NCBI RefSeq assembly: GCF_036985505.1
Contig: NZ_BTGQ01000003.1
Location: 496,001-560,000, forward strand
DNA from: Croceitalea sp947503285
GTDB taxonomy: Bacteria > Bacteroidota > Bacteroidia > Flavobacteriales > Flavobacteriaceae
Direction: 5' to 3'
DNA: 64,000 nt
Shown: positions 43,534 through 52,423 of the stretch, piece by piece
Position numbering within the stretch: the first letter of the stretch is position 1
How the letters are laid out: the number at the start of each line of letters is the position of its first letter
Made by a program: the position numbers and the translations under genes
Notes under the pieces: generated by a model
The model's database searches: none
Told to the model about the DNA's origin: nothing
The model's input: only the letters and a program-made list of their open reading frames with translations

Positions 43534-46500
43534 TTACATATTATTTTGCAAGGCACTTGCCATAATATTCTGAACCTCATTACAATCGGTAATGGCCAAT
43601 TCTACGATAGCTCCTGGTTTTGCGTCAAAGCCAATCTCTAGGTCTATGCCTTCTATGGCCTTGATGGTCAGTTTTGAGTTTGACGCTACTAAATTATTGG
43701 TGCCTACATTATTCGCCGCGATTGAAACATCTTCCCCACTGGAAATCACATCGGAAAAGAATAGGGACTGTTCGCAAAAGAAACTTAAATCAATGGCCTC
43801 TATACTATTTTCAGCGATAAGAAAATCCCTTTGAAAAAGAATGTCATAAAACGCACTTGCGGCATGTAGTCTGAACTCTTCCCTATTTCCTGATTCGCTA
43901 TCCGCAGCAATGGGCGTATAATCAAAAAATACTTCATACGTACCACCAACGGGAATTTCAGGGGCATCAAACTTCAATACATTAAAATACATGATGTCTT
44001 CTGAAGTACTGGTGGTCAAGATATAGGTGTTTGCAGGTATAACACTGTTTGTGGTATTGTTAAGCGTTAATATCCCTTCGCTGGTAATCCCTAGAATAAG
44101 GGTTTCGGGTTTTAATTGAACATCTGGGTTGGAAAAACTCAAGGTAGGCGCCAATGCCGCAGTAGTTGGCCTGCTATGTGTATGGTTAACATCAGTTCCC
44201 TTCTTAGGTAACGTGGTTGTATGCTCAAAAGCAATCGGGTTCCACTGTACTTGCGCTTTGGAAGGTATAAAAGGAATCGAAGGTCCTTTTTTCGATTCGC
44301 TTTCAAAAACATACTTACTTTGAAAAGAGGTATGCTGGTCGTAAGAGATGGCCTTTTTGGCAAGCAAATCTTTGGCTTTCAAATTGTCTTGGTCGACCAA
44401 GGTTGCTAATTCGGGCGATAACGCTCTTAAAGAGGGGTCTATTGTAAGTTGCTGCTTGTAAAATTCCGCTATCGCCAAGGGGAAAAGAATTTGATTAAAG
44501 CTACCGAATACCTCATGTTGCCCGTCGTCAATAACCTTAGAAAGCTTTTGTTTGGTTTTTTGCAGTTTGTGCTGTAACCAAATGAGATAGCCCTCATCAA
44601 TAAGCCCGTCACCATTGGTGTCTTTTGCCCAAGTATCCAATAAGAATCGTAATTCTTCTTTATTGAGCACAATACCTAAATCTGCCTTGAGGTCTTTATC
44701 GGTATCGGTGGCCAATACTAACCGGGCGGCGGTCAATACCACATCAATGTCATAAGAAATATTGTTTACCCTTAAATTGGTAACATCATTGGTGTTGGAT
44801 ATGGCAATAGTAGGTGTAATTTCAAGTCCGAACGTGAATTGGGGAGCGATAAACACCGATTCGTCTTTCAATCCGCGATCGGATTGATAAAATTCGCTCA
44901 GTTTTTCCAATATGGTCGAGTACATTCCTTGATCTTTTTGTTGAAGCATATCCATCCAAACATCAGAAGTGTTCAATGCCTTTACGTCATGGTTCATATA
45001 GGCTTCCAAATATGATTTGGCACCGGTTGCCGCCAAATAGGTATATTGAAATAGTTCTGCCTGCTCAGCGTCGTAAATTCCTTCTCCAATAGCTAACCCT
45101 TGGTTGGTATTGGGCACCATCAGGGCCTGCAGAAACACCTTTTCCAAAATTTTATTTTCACTTGGTTGATGGGGTGCCAACAACTTCTTAAAAAAATTAG
45201 GGTTTGCAAGATCTTGTGGGGTAATCGCTATATCTTGGGTAGCTCCTGTGTTTTGTATGGAATTCCGATTGTTTCTTCCATTGGAATCATCATCGTCATC
45301 ATCAAGGCCATCAAGAAAATCCAAAAAATCCTGTACATCGTCATTGTCCTCTTTTTCAGTATCGTTGATGGCGTTTGGCCCTCCGGGAATATCCCGATTG
45401 TTGATATCCTTACTCAGCCTTTCAAGATCCCGGTTGGTCACCTCTGCAAAATTTCTAATATACTCCGTGGACAGGCTGCTGAATTTTGTGGTAATGTCAG
45501 AAGATACTACCAAACCAATAGGAAGATTGCCCTCTCCATTAAACAAACGTTCGTTCAGCGAGTTGACCTCTTTCTCTATGGCGTCGTTATCAATTTTTAG
45601 AAAGTTGGAGTGCCTTTTACCGGCAAGTTCCGCCCTATCATCCAGTTCTTCTTTAAACAGGCCGTTATCTTTAAAAACGTTACCTAAAAATTCCCATTCG
45701 TTCTCCCCCCGCTGTGTTACCAGTACCCCGCAGAACTTAAAATTGTTGATCTCACTATTTACCGCGTCCCTGGGAAAGCCCTTTGGGTTGCCACAGGATT
45801 TCAAGGACTTGTTTTGCTTTTTTGTGATCAAATTAGCTTTATCTACTCTTTCGGATATGGAAGTGAATAACCCTGTAACGCTAGGGAGAATTCTATTTTC
45901 ATCTGGACCGACAATACCAATTCTGCCAAGTTGAAATCCTAAACCATTAAGAAAATTATTGGCGATGGCAGCATTGACCGCACAGAAATTAACTAATTCT
46001 CTCGAAATACCTACAGATCGTCCTGCATTACCATAAGCAAGTGTCAATCTGTCTATGAATTCCCTCGGAGAAATATCTTCTGCCTCTTCCCCTAGTATTT
46101 CCTCTGCTGTTGAGATGGCAGAACCTAGTCCTTCAGCTCCTATCTGTTTTAGGAGAGCATCTGTCAAAGCATTTTTTATAAAGTCCTCAATTGGGGAAAG
46201 ATCCAATGCATCTTCATCGAGGGTTTGAATTTTTGGAATTTCGATTGTTCTTTTTGGCTCCCAATTCAACAATGCTGCTCTAGCGACATCAGGAGGAATA
46301 TTGAAATCGACCATAATATCCGATCTTAAAATACCTCTTGTTTCTCCTGATAGGGATAGACTTTGAATTCCATTGGTTCCAAAAACATAGTTTTGAGCTT
46401 TTGCAAATGCAAGTCTAGCCGGTCGCGCAACACGGGACTGTCTATTGATAATTTGCACATCATCTTCAGTAATAATGACCCTAGGTATGATGCTATCTGT

Positions 46501-46893
46501 ATTTCGGGCATCAAAAAAACCTTCATTAGGGACCAAGGTTTCAACCGCAAGTTTCCACAGTGCAATAGTCTCTGGAATGTGATTGATTGCATTATTGACA
46601 GTATTCAAAAAATTTCTTATTCCATCATTGTTGATATCCCCTCCAACTGTAAAACCTTGTTTTCCATCATCAAAAAGAACAATTTGGGTAGAATTGTCTC
46701 GATTGGTCCAAAGAATACCTTTACTGCCATTGGAAGTCGTAACATTGAAATTTGTTTGGCTTATCTGAAATTGATTTCGAGACAATATTTCAGTTATTGG
46801 GGTTTGGTTTTGACCATAACCAAGAATTGTATTTAAAAAGAGGCATATGAGCATACCAAAAAAATACAGACAATTGTTTGTTTTAGTCTTCAT
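43534..46893 (-). CDS. Large secreted protein of unknown function with a C-terminal coathanger-like domain
   Basis: 1119 aa; signal peptide to about residue 27 (ends LGYGQ). I recognise no catalytic domain. Visible parts: an N-terminal beta segment with NGSKGILWTNRDNSTQIVLFDDGKQG (outline), a helical mid-region, an aspartate run near residues 527-537 (LDGLDDDDDDSNG), and an EF-hand/dockerin-like loop DTNGDGLIDEGY near 757-770 with another acidic DTDKDLKADLG just before, suggesting calcium binding. The last ~70 residues (SKLTIKAIEGIDLEIGFDAKPGA..DC) resemble the 3-coathanger stack domain found at C-termini of exported Bacteroidota proteins. It is third in a minus-strand operon, three bases after the sorting-domain gene. 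Confidence 0.75.
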   Translation of the reverse strand: MKTKTNNCLYFFGMLICLFLNTILGYGQNQTPITEILSRNQFQISQTNFNVTTSNGSKGILWTNRDNSTQIVLFDDGKQGFTVGGDINNDGIRNFLNTVNNAINHIPETIALWKLAVETLVPNEGFFDARNTDSIIPRVIITEDDVQIINRQSRVARPARLAFAKAQNYVFGTNGIQSLSLSGETRGILRSDIMVDFNIPPDVARAALLNWEPKRTIEIPKIQTLDEDALDLSPIEDFIKNALTDALLKQIGAEGLGSAISTAEEILGEEAEDISPREFIDRLTLAYGNAGRSVGISRELVNFCAVNAAIANNFLNGLGFQLGRIGIVGPDENRILPSVTGLFTSISERVDKANLITKKQNKSLKSCGNPKGFPRDAVNSEINNFKFCGVLVTQRGENEWEFLGNVFKDNGLFKEELDDRAELAGKRHSNFLKIDNDAIEKEVNSLNERLFNGEGNLPIGLVVSSDITTKFSSLSTEYIRNFAEVTNRDLERLSKDINNRDIPGGPNAINDTEKEDNDDVQDFLDFLDGLDDDDDDSNGRNNRNSIQNTGATQDIAITPQDLANPNFFKKLLAPHQPSENKILEKVFLQALMVPNTNQGLAIGEGIYDAEQAELFQYTYLAATGAKSYLEAYMNHDVKALNTSDVWMDMLQQKDQGMYSTILEKLSEFYQSDRGLKDESVFIAPQFTFGLEITPTIAISNTNDVTNLRVNNISYDIDVVLTAARLVLATDTDKDLKADLGIVLNKEELRFLLDTWAKDTNGDGLIDEGYLIWLQHKLQKTKQKLSKVIDDGQHEVFGSFNQILFPLAIAEFYKQQLTIDPSLRALSPELATLVDQDNLKAKDLLAKKAISYDQHTSFQSKYVFESESKKGPSIPFIPSKAQVQWNPIAFEHTTTLPKKGTDVNHTHSRPTTAALAPTLSFSNPDVQLKPETLILGITSEGILTLNNTTNSVIPANTYILTTSTSEDIMYFNVLKFDAPEIPVGGTYEVFFDYTPIAADSESGNREEFRLHAASAFYDILFQRDFLIAENSIEAIDLSFFCEQSLFFSDVISSGEDVSIAANNVGTNNLVASNSKLTIKAIEGIDLEIGFDAKPGAIVELAITDCNEVQNIMASALQNNM

Positions 46894-46896
46894 GAT

Positions 46897-47346
46897 TTAA
46901 TTTTTTATAATTTTCTTGGTTATCCGTCTTCCACCTTCGAGTTCCACGACCACGAGGTACATTCCGTTGGGTAAAAGAGCTACATCGTAGGTGCTACTAT
47001 TTGCCGCGGCACGAAGTTGTGGCACATTGGTTCGGGTTCCAGCCATAGTGTAGAAAACGACCTGCTTAATGGCCTCTTGCGTCCCAATGGTAATATTGAT
47101 TTGGGCAGTGGTCGGATTGGGATAGGCGGACAATGTCAACGCCGAGGTCGCTTCTTTTGGATTTACATCGGCTTCCAAGACATAAATAATCTCTAAAGTT
47201 TTCAATTCTGCTGAAATGGGTTCCCCTGGCCGTACTTGGTATCCTGGACTACTTTCTTGTGCTTGGGCCATGGCAATACTCCATAGTAACAGTAGTGCTG
47301 CCATACGGTATACCATAGCATGGCGGCCCATATCTCGTTGTTTCAT
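46897..47346 (-). CDS. Minimal T9SS type A sorting-domain protein
   Basis: 149 aa from the ATG at 47346 (MKQRDMGRH); a longer frame reaches 47391. The signal peptide ends near residue 28 (SIAMAQAQ). Only about 40 residues separate it from a complete type A C-terminal sorting domain (residues ~68-149: LTLSAYPNPTTAQINI, VVFYTMAGTR, LPNGMYLVVVE, KKIIKN). Nearly the whole mature protein is thus the export/anchoring signal, with no visible cargo. It sits three bases before the gene for the 1119-residue protein, which itself lacks a type A domain. Confidence 0.88.
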   Translation of the reverse strand: MKQRDMGRHAMVYRMAALLLLWSIAMAQAQESSPGYQVRPGEPISAELKTLEIIYVLEADVNPKEATSALTLSAYPNPTTAQINITIGTQEAIKQVVFYTMAGTRTNVPQLRAAANSSTYDVALLPNGMYLVVVELEGGRRITKKIIKN

Positions 47347-47399
47347 ATCATTTGTTTTTAAAGGCTGTTCCAGTTTCTTGGAACAGCGCAAGGGTTAGG

Positions 47400-48374
47400 C
47401 TATTTCTTGGAGATGAGTTGGTCTACTTTTGCCGCTAGTGCCGTTAAACGCTCTTGTTGTATGGCTAATTGTTTTTCTTGGGCTATGGTATACAGCGTAA
47501 GTTCCTCCACCTTCTCCAAAAGGGCCTTGTTGATAGCGGCCACATCAAAACCGTTTTGCGCGGCTATCTGTTCGGCAGATGGTATTTCGGGCAAGTGCTT
47601 GTTGGTCTTGATAAAAGCCTCCACTTCGCTTAGGGGGCGGAGCTGATAATCGGCTTCAAACACATAATCAGGCCAATTGTCCACGGTCTGTATCTTCATG
47701 CCAGTAGCCAAAACCCTACCGTCGACCGCCAATGGAAATCCGATAGGGGCATTAACATCCCCTATGGCGAGACGGGCTCCCCTGATACCTAACACATTTT
47801 CATTTTCCAGGATGATTCGGGCATCAAAGTCAGCATCAGCAGTATTGGCTACATTGTTCGAAAAATCAATATACGGGGTGTTCCCGGTACGCAATTCTAT
47901 CCTATGGTTAACACCATCACTGCCAAAACGGGAATGGAAATTGGCCTGGCCGTTTTTGCCGCGTGCAATGAATTCCCTATCTGATCTAACGTTACCATTT
48001 ACGTGAAAGCGCTCTTGGGGGCTATTGGTCAGAACACCGATATTACCATTATTGACCATCTTCATCAACAGACGTTGGTCACTTAAGGGATTGGTATTGT
48101 TGTATCTTCTAAATACCAAACTATTTCCTTCTTGACGTTGCAAGAAAACCGAACTTGCCCCAGAATCGGCATTTCTGGCGTCAAACAAAATATAAGGACT
48201 GTTTCCACCGCCTTGGGTTGCATTTAACCGTAATCCTAAGCTGCCCGAGGGTAAGTCGGCCTTATAGGGTTGGCCATAGGCACTTTCAATGGACAATATC
48301 ATTAGAATAAAAAAAATCAAGAGTAGTTTTTGTGCTGTTCCATAGCGTTGAATAGGAAGTACTGTTGTTTTCAT
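47400..48374 (-). CDS. Secreted tail-fibre-like surface protein
   Basis: 324 aa; signal peptide to about residue 34 (ESAYGQ). Beta-rich body of the kind in Bacteroidota tail-fibre/endosialidase-chaperone-like proteins: GNIGVLTNSPQERFHVNGNVRSD (outline), VDGRVLATGMKIQ, then DYVFEADYQLRPLSEVEAFIKTNKHLPEIPS (outline) and a final coiled coil (EELTLYTIAQEKQL..AAKVDQLI) likely to trimerise. No enzymatic role is evident. It is the first gene of the three-gene secreted cluster, 53 bases upstream of the sorting-domain gene. Confidence 0.82.
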   Translation of the reverse strand: MKTTVLPIQRYGTAQKLLLIFFILMILSIESAYGQPYKADLPSGSLGLRLNATQGGGNSPYILFDARNADSGASSVFLQRQEGNSLVFRRYNNTNPLSDQRLLMKMVNNGNIGVLTNSPQERFHVNGNVRSDREFIARGKNGQANFHSRFGSDGVNHRIELRTGNTPYIDFSNNVANTADADFDARIILENENVLGIRGARLAIGDVNAPIGFPLAVDGRVLATGMKIQTVDNWPDYVFEADYQLRPLSEVEAFIKTNKHLPEIPSAEQIAAQNGFDVAAINKALLEKVEELTLYTIAQEKQLAIQQERLTALAAKVDQLISKK

Positions 48375-48486
48375 AACTTTTAATTTTAGAATAATCGTTG
48401 GATTTTTAGTTCCGTAAAGATTGCGCTAAAAAAAAGTTGTAATCAACAATTTGTGGGCAAGTACAGAAAGCTGTTGCGAATGACAA

Positions 48487-48531
48487 GCTTTTGGGATGAA
48501 TTACAATCTTCTTGTAATTCATCCCAAAAGC
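48487..48531. repeat. Long perfect inverted repeat between two minus-strand operons
   Basis: Arms of 20 bases (48487-48506 and 48512-48531) pair without mismatch around a five-base loop TCTTC. It lies 37 bases after the LytTR gene and 113 before the start of the secreted cluster. It could terminate the LytTR transcript, but no T run follows on the minus strand apart from TTTT inside the stem; an operator or a small-element remnant is possible. Confidence 0.9.
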
Positions 48532-48567
48532 AACACTATTCTTAAAGAAAGTAAATAATCTTTGTGA

Positions 48568-49383
48568 TTAATTAGGGAGGGACGCTAAAACCTTGATTAC
48601 GATATCACGTCTACTTCTAGAAACGGGTAAACTCAAATCTTGGTTTTTAAAATGTAGTTTAGCATTGTTCGCATTTCCCGTAATTGATTTTACTTGTGAC
48701 ATATTCACAACATACGATTTGTGGCTACGAATCATATAGTCATACGGAATTTGGGCCTCAACGCTTTTTAAGGTCATACGCATAAGCTTATGCGATATGC
48801 CTTGAGGAGTAATAAAATAAAATTCAGAATAATTTTCACTAGACTTGATGTAGAGAAGTTCGTCGACGGGTATGATCAGGTTTTCATTAAGCAATTCCCC
48901 CTTTATATTCAACTGTTCTTCAAAGCTTGTAGGCTCTTCCTTTAAAGATACAGACATGATTTCGTCAACATTTTGAACCTTAGCCCTGAAAATCAGTAAT
49001 GATGTTAAAACCAAAATAATTTCAATAGCAAAAAATTTGATAAGTAGTGGATTGAAAAATGACAATTCATATTGTAGTGCATACACCCCAAATTTCGCTA
49101 TGGTCAAACAACATGTCAATGCAAGTAATAAGAATACACTATTGGTTTTCCATTCGATTTTAAAAAGTGTAGGAACCATTTCTGGAAGAATAAATACCAT
49201 TAGCAGAATAACCGACAATGACGTTAACGTGAAAATAGCCAATTGAACGTAATAAATACTAGGGTCAATTGGAATCCATTTGAAAGTTCCAGAAAGCACA
49301 CCTGCCACAATGGTAAATAGTAAGACCGTGATAGTGAAATAGGTCTTTTTTAAAAGTGGAAAAGTGAAAATGTTATGTTGCAA
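48568..49383 (-). CDS. Membrane-bound LytTR transcription regulator
   Basis: 271 aa. Four transmembrane helices (residues ~14-33, 44-68, 82-103, 112-133) precede a LytTR DNA-binding domain (~165-265) with IIPVDELLYIKSSENYSEFYF (outline), YMIRSHKSYVVNMSQV and LSLPVSRSRRD. There is no receiver domain, so control is not by phosphorelay; it would act from the membrane. It is five bases after the TPR gene and probably receives its signal from that protein. The next gene cluster downstream encodes secreted proteins and could be a target. Confidence 0.9.
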   Translation of the reverse strand: MQHNIFTFPLLKKTYFTITVLLFTIVAGVLSGTFKWIPIDPSIYYVQLAIFTLTSLSVILLMVFILPEMVPTLFKIEWKTNSVFLLLALTCCLTIAKFGVYALQYELSFFNPLLIKFFAIEIILVLTSLLIFRAKVQNVDEIMSVSLKEEPTSFEEQLNIKGELLNENLIIPVDELLYIKSSENYSEFYFITPQGISHKLMRMTLKSVEAQIPYDYMIRSHKSYVVNMSQVKSITGNANNAKLHFKNQDLSLPVSRSRRDIVIKVLASLPN

Positions 49384-49388
49384 AACGA

Positions 49389-50681
49389 TTAGCTATAGTT
49401 GAGGTCAATAGATTTCTTTTTTTGAAACAGAATGACTAACAAAACAAGTTGGCCGGCTAGCAATGAAAATAGTAAAAGTAGTACGCCATTCGATTTTTTG
49501 TATAACCTTTCCTTAAAATCAAAAAGATCGGCCTGTTCATCAAATTGTTCGGCATATTTTTCTTCTAGAATCATGTCATCATCTTGAACCTTCTCTTGTT
49601 GTATTTTGAGGTCAAGTAATTTGCTCTTGAACTTTAAAATATTTGGGGTGTCTTTGTTATAAGAATATATGTCTACAAGAATTTTACAAGCTTCAATGGC
49701 TTCTTCATGAAAAAAAGACAATTCGGCTTCTACAAGAGTAGCTAATAGAATTTTCTCGGCTAAATCGTGTTTTCCAGTGCTGACATATATTTCCGCACGG
49801 ATGATTTCATTGGTACTTTGGGCAGGTTTATCTTTGGATTTATTTAGATAGATTAACGCGCTGTCGAGCAATGACAGTGATCGTTCAAATTGTTTTTGTT
49901 CATATGAAATATCGGCTTTCAAGGTTAGCGCTTTACCAAGTCTGCGAAAATCTTTTGAACCAATACTGATGTTTAGGGCACTATCAGCGTATTTTGTGGC
50001 CAGGGAATATTCCTCCAATTCGAAATTCATTAGAGCGATGTTAAAGTACAATATACCTAAAGTGTTCTTCTTTTCTAACTGTTTTATTGTAGGTATCGAT
50101 TTCAGATATTCGGATTTTCCATATTCAAAGTCGGAATTACTGGCATAGACATTCGCTTTTGAGATATTGATATACACCAGTTCCTCCGAAATGTTGTTTT
50201 TTTCAAAAATTGATTTTGCCTTATTATAATATTTTAGTGCTAACGGGTAATGTCCCATTACAGCATAAACGGTACCAATATGCCTATTCGTTTTCCCCAG
50301 TTTTAATTCATACACTTTAAGCTTTTCTGGGGATGGGTCTTGTGCCAATTCAATTTTAAGGATTTTTTGTGCTTCAAAGAAGTTGGTCAAGGCTTTGTCA
50401 ATGTTTCCTTGGTACCTAAAAGAGGTACCCAATCGGTTTCGTGCACTTACCCGACCCAAAACATACCCTTCATTGTCTGCCAAATGTAAAGCCTTCTGAA
50501 CAGCCTCAAAAGCACGATCAATATTATTTTTGTAAAATTTTTCATGAAGTTGAAGTAAAGAATCCACTTCTTTAATGGTATTCTTCTGATCCGTGCCTTT
50601 ACCGGTCTCCATTTTTTTAGGAATTGTGGCTCCGCTTAACGTGATAAGTACCAATAAATAAAGAGCAATTTTACATTTCAT
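49389..50681 (-). CDS. TPR-repeat membrane protein
   Basis: 430 aa. An N-terminal signal or anchor (residues ~1-20), then roughly eight TPR-like helical repeats (~35-360: e.g. VSARNRLGTSFRYQGNIDKAL, TNRHIGTVYAVMGHYPLALKYY (outline), ILYFNIALMNFELEEYSLATKY (outline)), a short coiled coil and one transmembrane helix (~400-420) ending in a basic tail KKKS. The TPR part is predicted to be periplasmic. In many Bacteroidota the same elements (TPR, membrane helix, DNA-binding domain) are in one protein; here the DNA-binding part is the separate LytTR gene five bases on. Confidence 0.85.
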   Translation of the reverse strand: MKCKIALYLLVLITLSGATIPKKMETGKGTDQKNTIKEVDSLLQLHEKFYKNNIDRAFEAVQKALHLADNEGYVLGRVSARNRLGTSFRYQGNIDKALTNFFEAQKILKIELAQDPSPEKLKVYELKLGKTNRHIGTVYAVMGHYPLALKYYNKAKSIFEKNNISEELVYINISKANVYASNSDFEYGKSEYLKSIPTIKQLEKKNTLGILYFNIALMNFELEEYSLATKYADSALNISIGSKDFRRLGKALTLKADISYEQKQFERSLSLLDSALIYLNKSKDKPAQSTNEIIRAEIYVSTGKHDLAEKILLATLVEAELSFFHEEAIEACKILVDIYSYNKDTPNILKFKSKLLDLKIQQEKVQDDDMILEEKYAEQFDEQADLFDFKERLYKKSNGVLLLLFSLLAGQLVLLVILFQKKKSIDLNYS

Positions 50682-50919
50682 TTTTTGGAATTACCAAATA
50701 AGGACTATGATTAATCGTCGGAAAGCAAGATAACCAAAAAAATATAGAGACGTAGGGCTTTTCCCGATCATGTTGAATTGCTGTGCGGTTAAGGTATTTT
50801 ATGGTCAGTCATATAGGTGTTAAGTGGAACAGTCTCAAAACCCATGGCAAATGATATAAAATTTTAGATAGTTGAAATAGGATAATGATATGGTCCCTAA
50901 CTAAAAACTTTTCAACGAA

Positions 50920-52332
50920 ATGGCTACCTTCGAAACCATGGAACAACTTAACGACTTTTTGGTAAAGGCCATTTCGGGTACCGAGTGGCCCATGTTTATC
51001 TTATTGATTGGCGGGGGGGTCTTTTTGGTCTTATACTCGAAATTCTTGCCTTATCGATTCTTTGGCCATGCCATTGCCATTACCAGGGGTAAATATGATG
51101 ATGCAACTGCCAAAGGGGATGTGAGTTCACTTCAAGCACTGTCCGCTGCCGTTGCGGCTACCGTTGGTTTAGGTAATATTTCGGGTGTGGCCATTGCCAT
51201 TCACGATGGCGGACCAGGTGTCGTTTTTTGGATTTGGATGACAGCTCTTATCGGCATGTGCATCAAGTTTTATTCCTGCAGCCTTTCGATTATGTACCGT
51301 GGTCATGATTCCGATGGTAATCTACAGGGAGGGCCGATGTACTATATCACCCAAGGCTTGGGTAAAAAGGCAAAACCGCTGGCTATTTTTTTTAGTCTTG
51401 CCGGGCTATTCGGGTTTCTTGGGGTCTTTACGGCAAACCAGTTTACAGAGACCTTTATGAGTGTAATCGTTCCTGAAGAAACGATTATGGCCTTGGGCGA
51501 TACTTCCGAGGCTTCTTCGTTCAATTGGAAACTACTGATTGGTTTTGTGCTGGCCATTGTTTCCTCATTGGTCATTTTCGGGGGATTGAAGAATATTGCC
51601 AGGGTGGCCACCGCCATCGTACCGTTTATGGTCATGGTCTATTTGGTAGCGGTTGTGGTCGTAATGGTATTGAATGCTTCCCAAGTATTACCATCCTTAA
51701 AATTGATCATTACAGAGGCATGGAATTTTAAGACCATCGTTACCGGTGGATTTTGGGGTCTGGTCATTATTGGTGTGCGTAGGGCCATGTTCTCTAATGA
51801 AGCAGGTTTGGGCTCGGCGCCAATGTACCACGGACAATCAAAAAATGACGAACCCATTCGCGAAGGTTTAGTGGCCATGCTCGGTCCGTTCATCGATACG
51901 ATCTTGGTCTGTACGTTTACAGCGGTGGTCATTATTTTAAGCGGTGCTTATTTGGAAGATTCCAGCGGAATCGTAATGACCTTACAAGCCTTTAGAACCA
52001 CCCTGTTCGGTTTTGGTGATGAGCTGCTGATGGTCATCGTTGCGGCCTTTGCATTATCCACCCTATTCACCTATTCGTATTACGGGGTAAAAAGTCTATC
52101 ATATCTGACCAACGCTAAAATAGGGAAGTTGTACAATGTTTACTTTGTGATTATGATCGTTTTTGCGGCCGTAGCGTCATTGGAATTAGTGAAAAACCTA
52201 ATTGACCTTTCTTATGCCCTTATGGTGATTCCGAACATGATCGCCGTACTGCTATTGGCCCCAAAAGTCAATAAAGAGGCAAAAAAGTATTTTCAAAAAC
52301 TAAAAGATGAAATGGGTCGTAGCAATTCTTGA
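50920..52332 (+). CDS. Sodium:alanine symporter family protein (AGCS)
   Basis: 470 aa with about 10-11 transmembrane helices. Family landmarks: LSAAVAATVGLGNISGVAIAI near residue 67, GGPMYYI (137-143), GVRRAMFSNEAGLGSAPM near residue 285 and GVKSLSYL near 390. It imports alanine or glycine with sodium. It follows a 238-base gap with no clear promoter and precedes era by 91 bases; no functional link to its neighbours is apparent. Confidence 0.94.
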   Translation: MATFETMEQLNDFLVKAISGTEWPMFILLIGGGVFLVLYSKFLPYRFFGHAIAITRGKYDDATAKGDVSSLQALSAAVAATVGLGNISGVAIAIHDGGPGVVFWIWMTALIGMCIKFYSCSLSIMYRGHDSDGNLQGGPMYYITQGLGKKAKPLAIFFSLAGLFGFLGVFTANQFTETFMSVIVPEETIMALGDTSEASSFNWKLLIGFVLAIVSSLVIFGGLKNIARVATAIVPFMVMVYLVAVVVVMVLNASQVLPSLKLIITEAWNFKTIVTGGFWGLVIIGVRRAMFSNEAGLGSAPMYHGQSKNDEPIREGLVAMLGPFIDTILVCTFTAVVIILSGAYLEDSSGIVMTLQAFRTTLFGFGDELLMVIVAAFALSTLFTYSYYGVKSLSYLTNAKIGKLYNVYFVIMIVFAAVASLELVKNLIDLSYALMVIPNMIAVLLLAPKVNKEAKKYFQKLKDEMGRSNS

Positions 52333-52378
52333 TGAACATGAAGATAAATAAGTATTAGCGAATTACATTTTTGTATTT

Positions 52379-52391
52379 AGCGAAGTCGAAG
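52379..52391 (+). repeat. Possible copy of the dispersed AGC-N2-AGTCGAAG motif
   Basis: AGCGAAGTCGAAG matches 11 of 13 bases of the motif at 43059-43072 next to the tRNA-fMet duplication (AGCATAGTCGAAG). It stands in the gap before era. Two copies in 64 kb is suggestive only. Confidence 0.35.
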
Positions 52392-52423
52392 AATGACCTA
52401 TTAAAGACAATCAAAATAAATAG

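Noticed and set aside
43137..43565. 142-codon frame on the plus strand, TTG start, Ile/Ser-rich
   Set aside because: It is antisense to the two small ORFs and runs over the tRNA promoter end and the 3' end of the large secreted gene. Its composition is that of AT-rich non-coding DNA and no family is recognisable.
45248..45934. 228-codon plus-strand frame
   Set aside because: Serine/leucine-rich shadow of the 1119-residue protein gene on the opposite strand.
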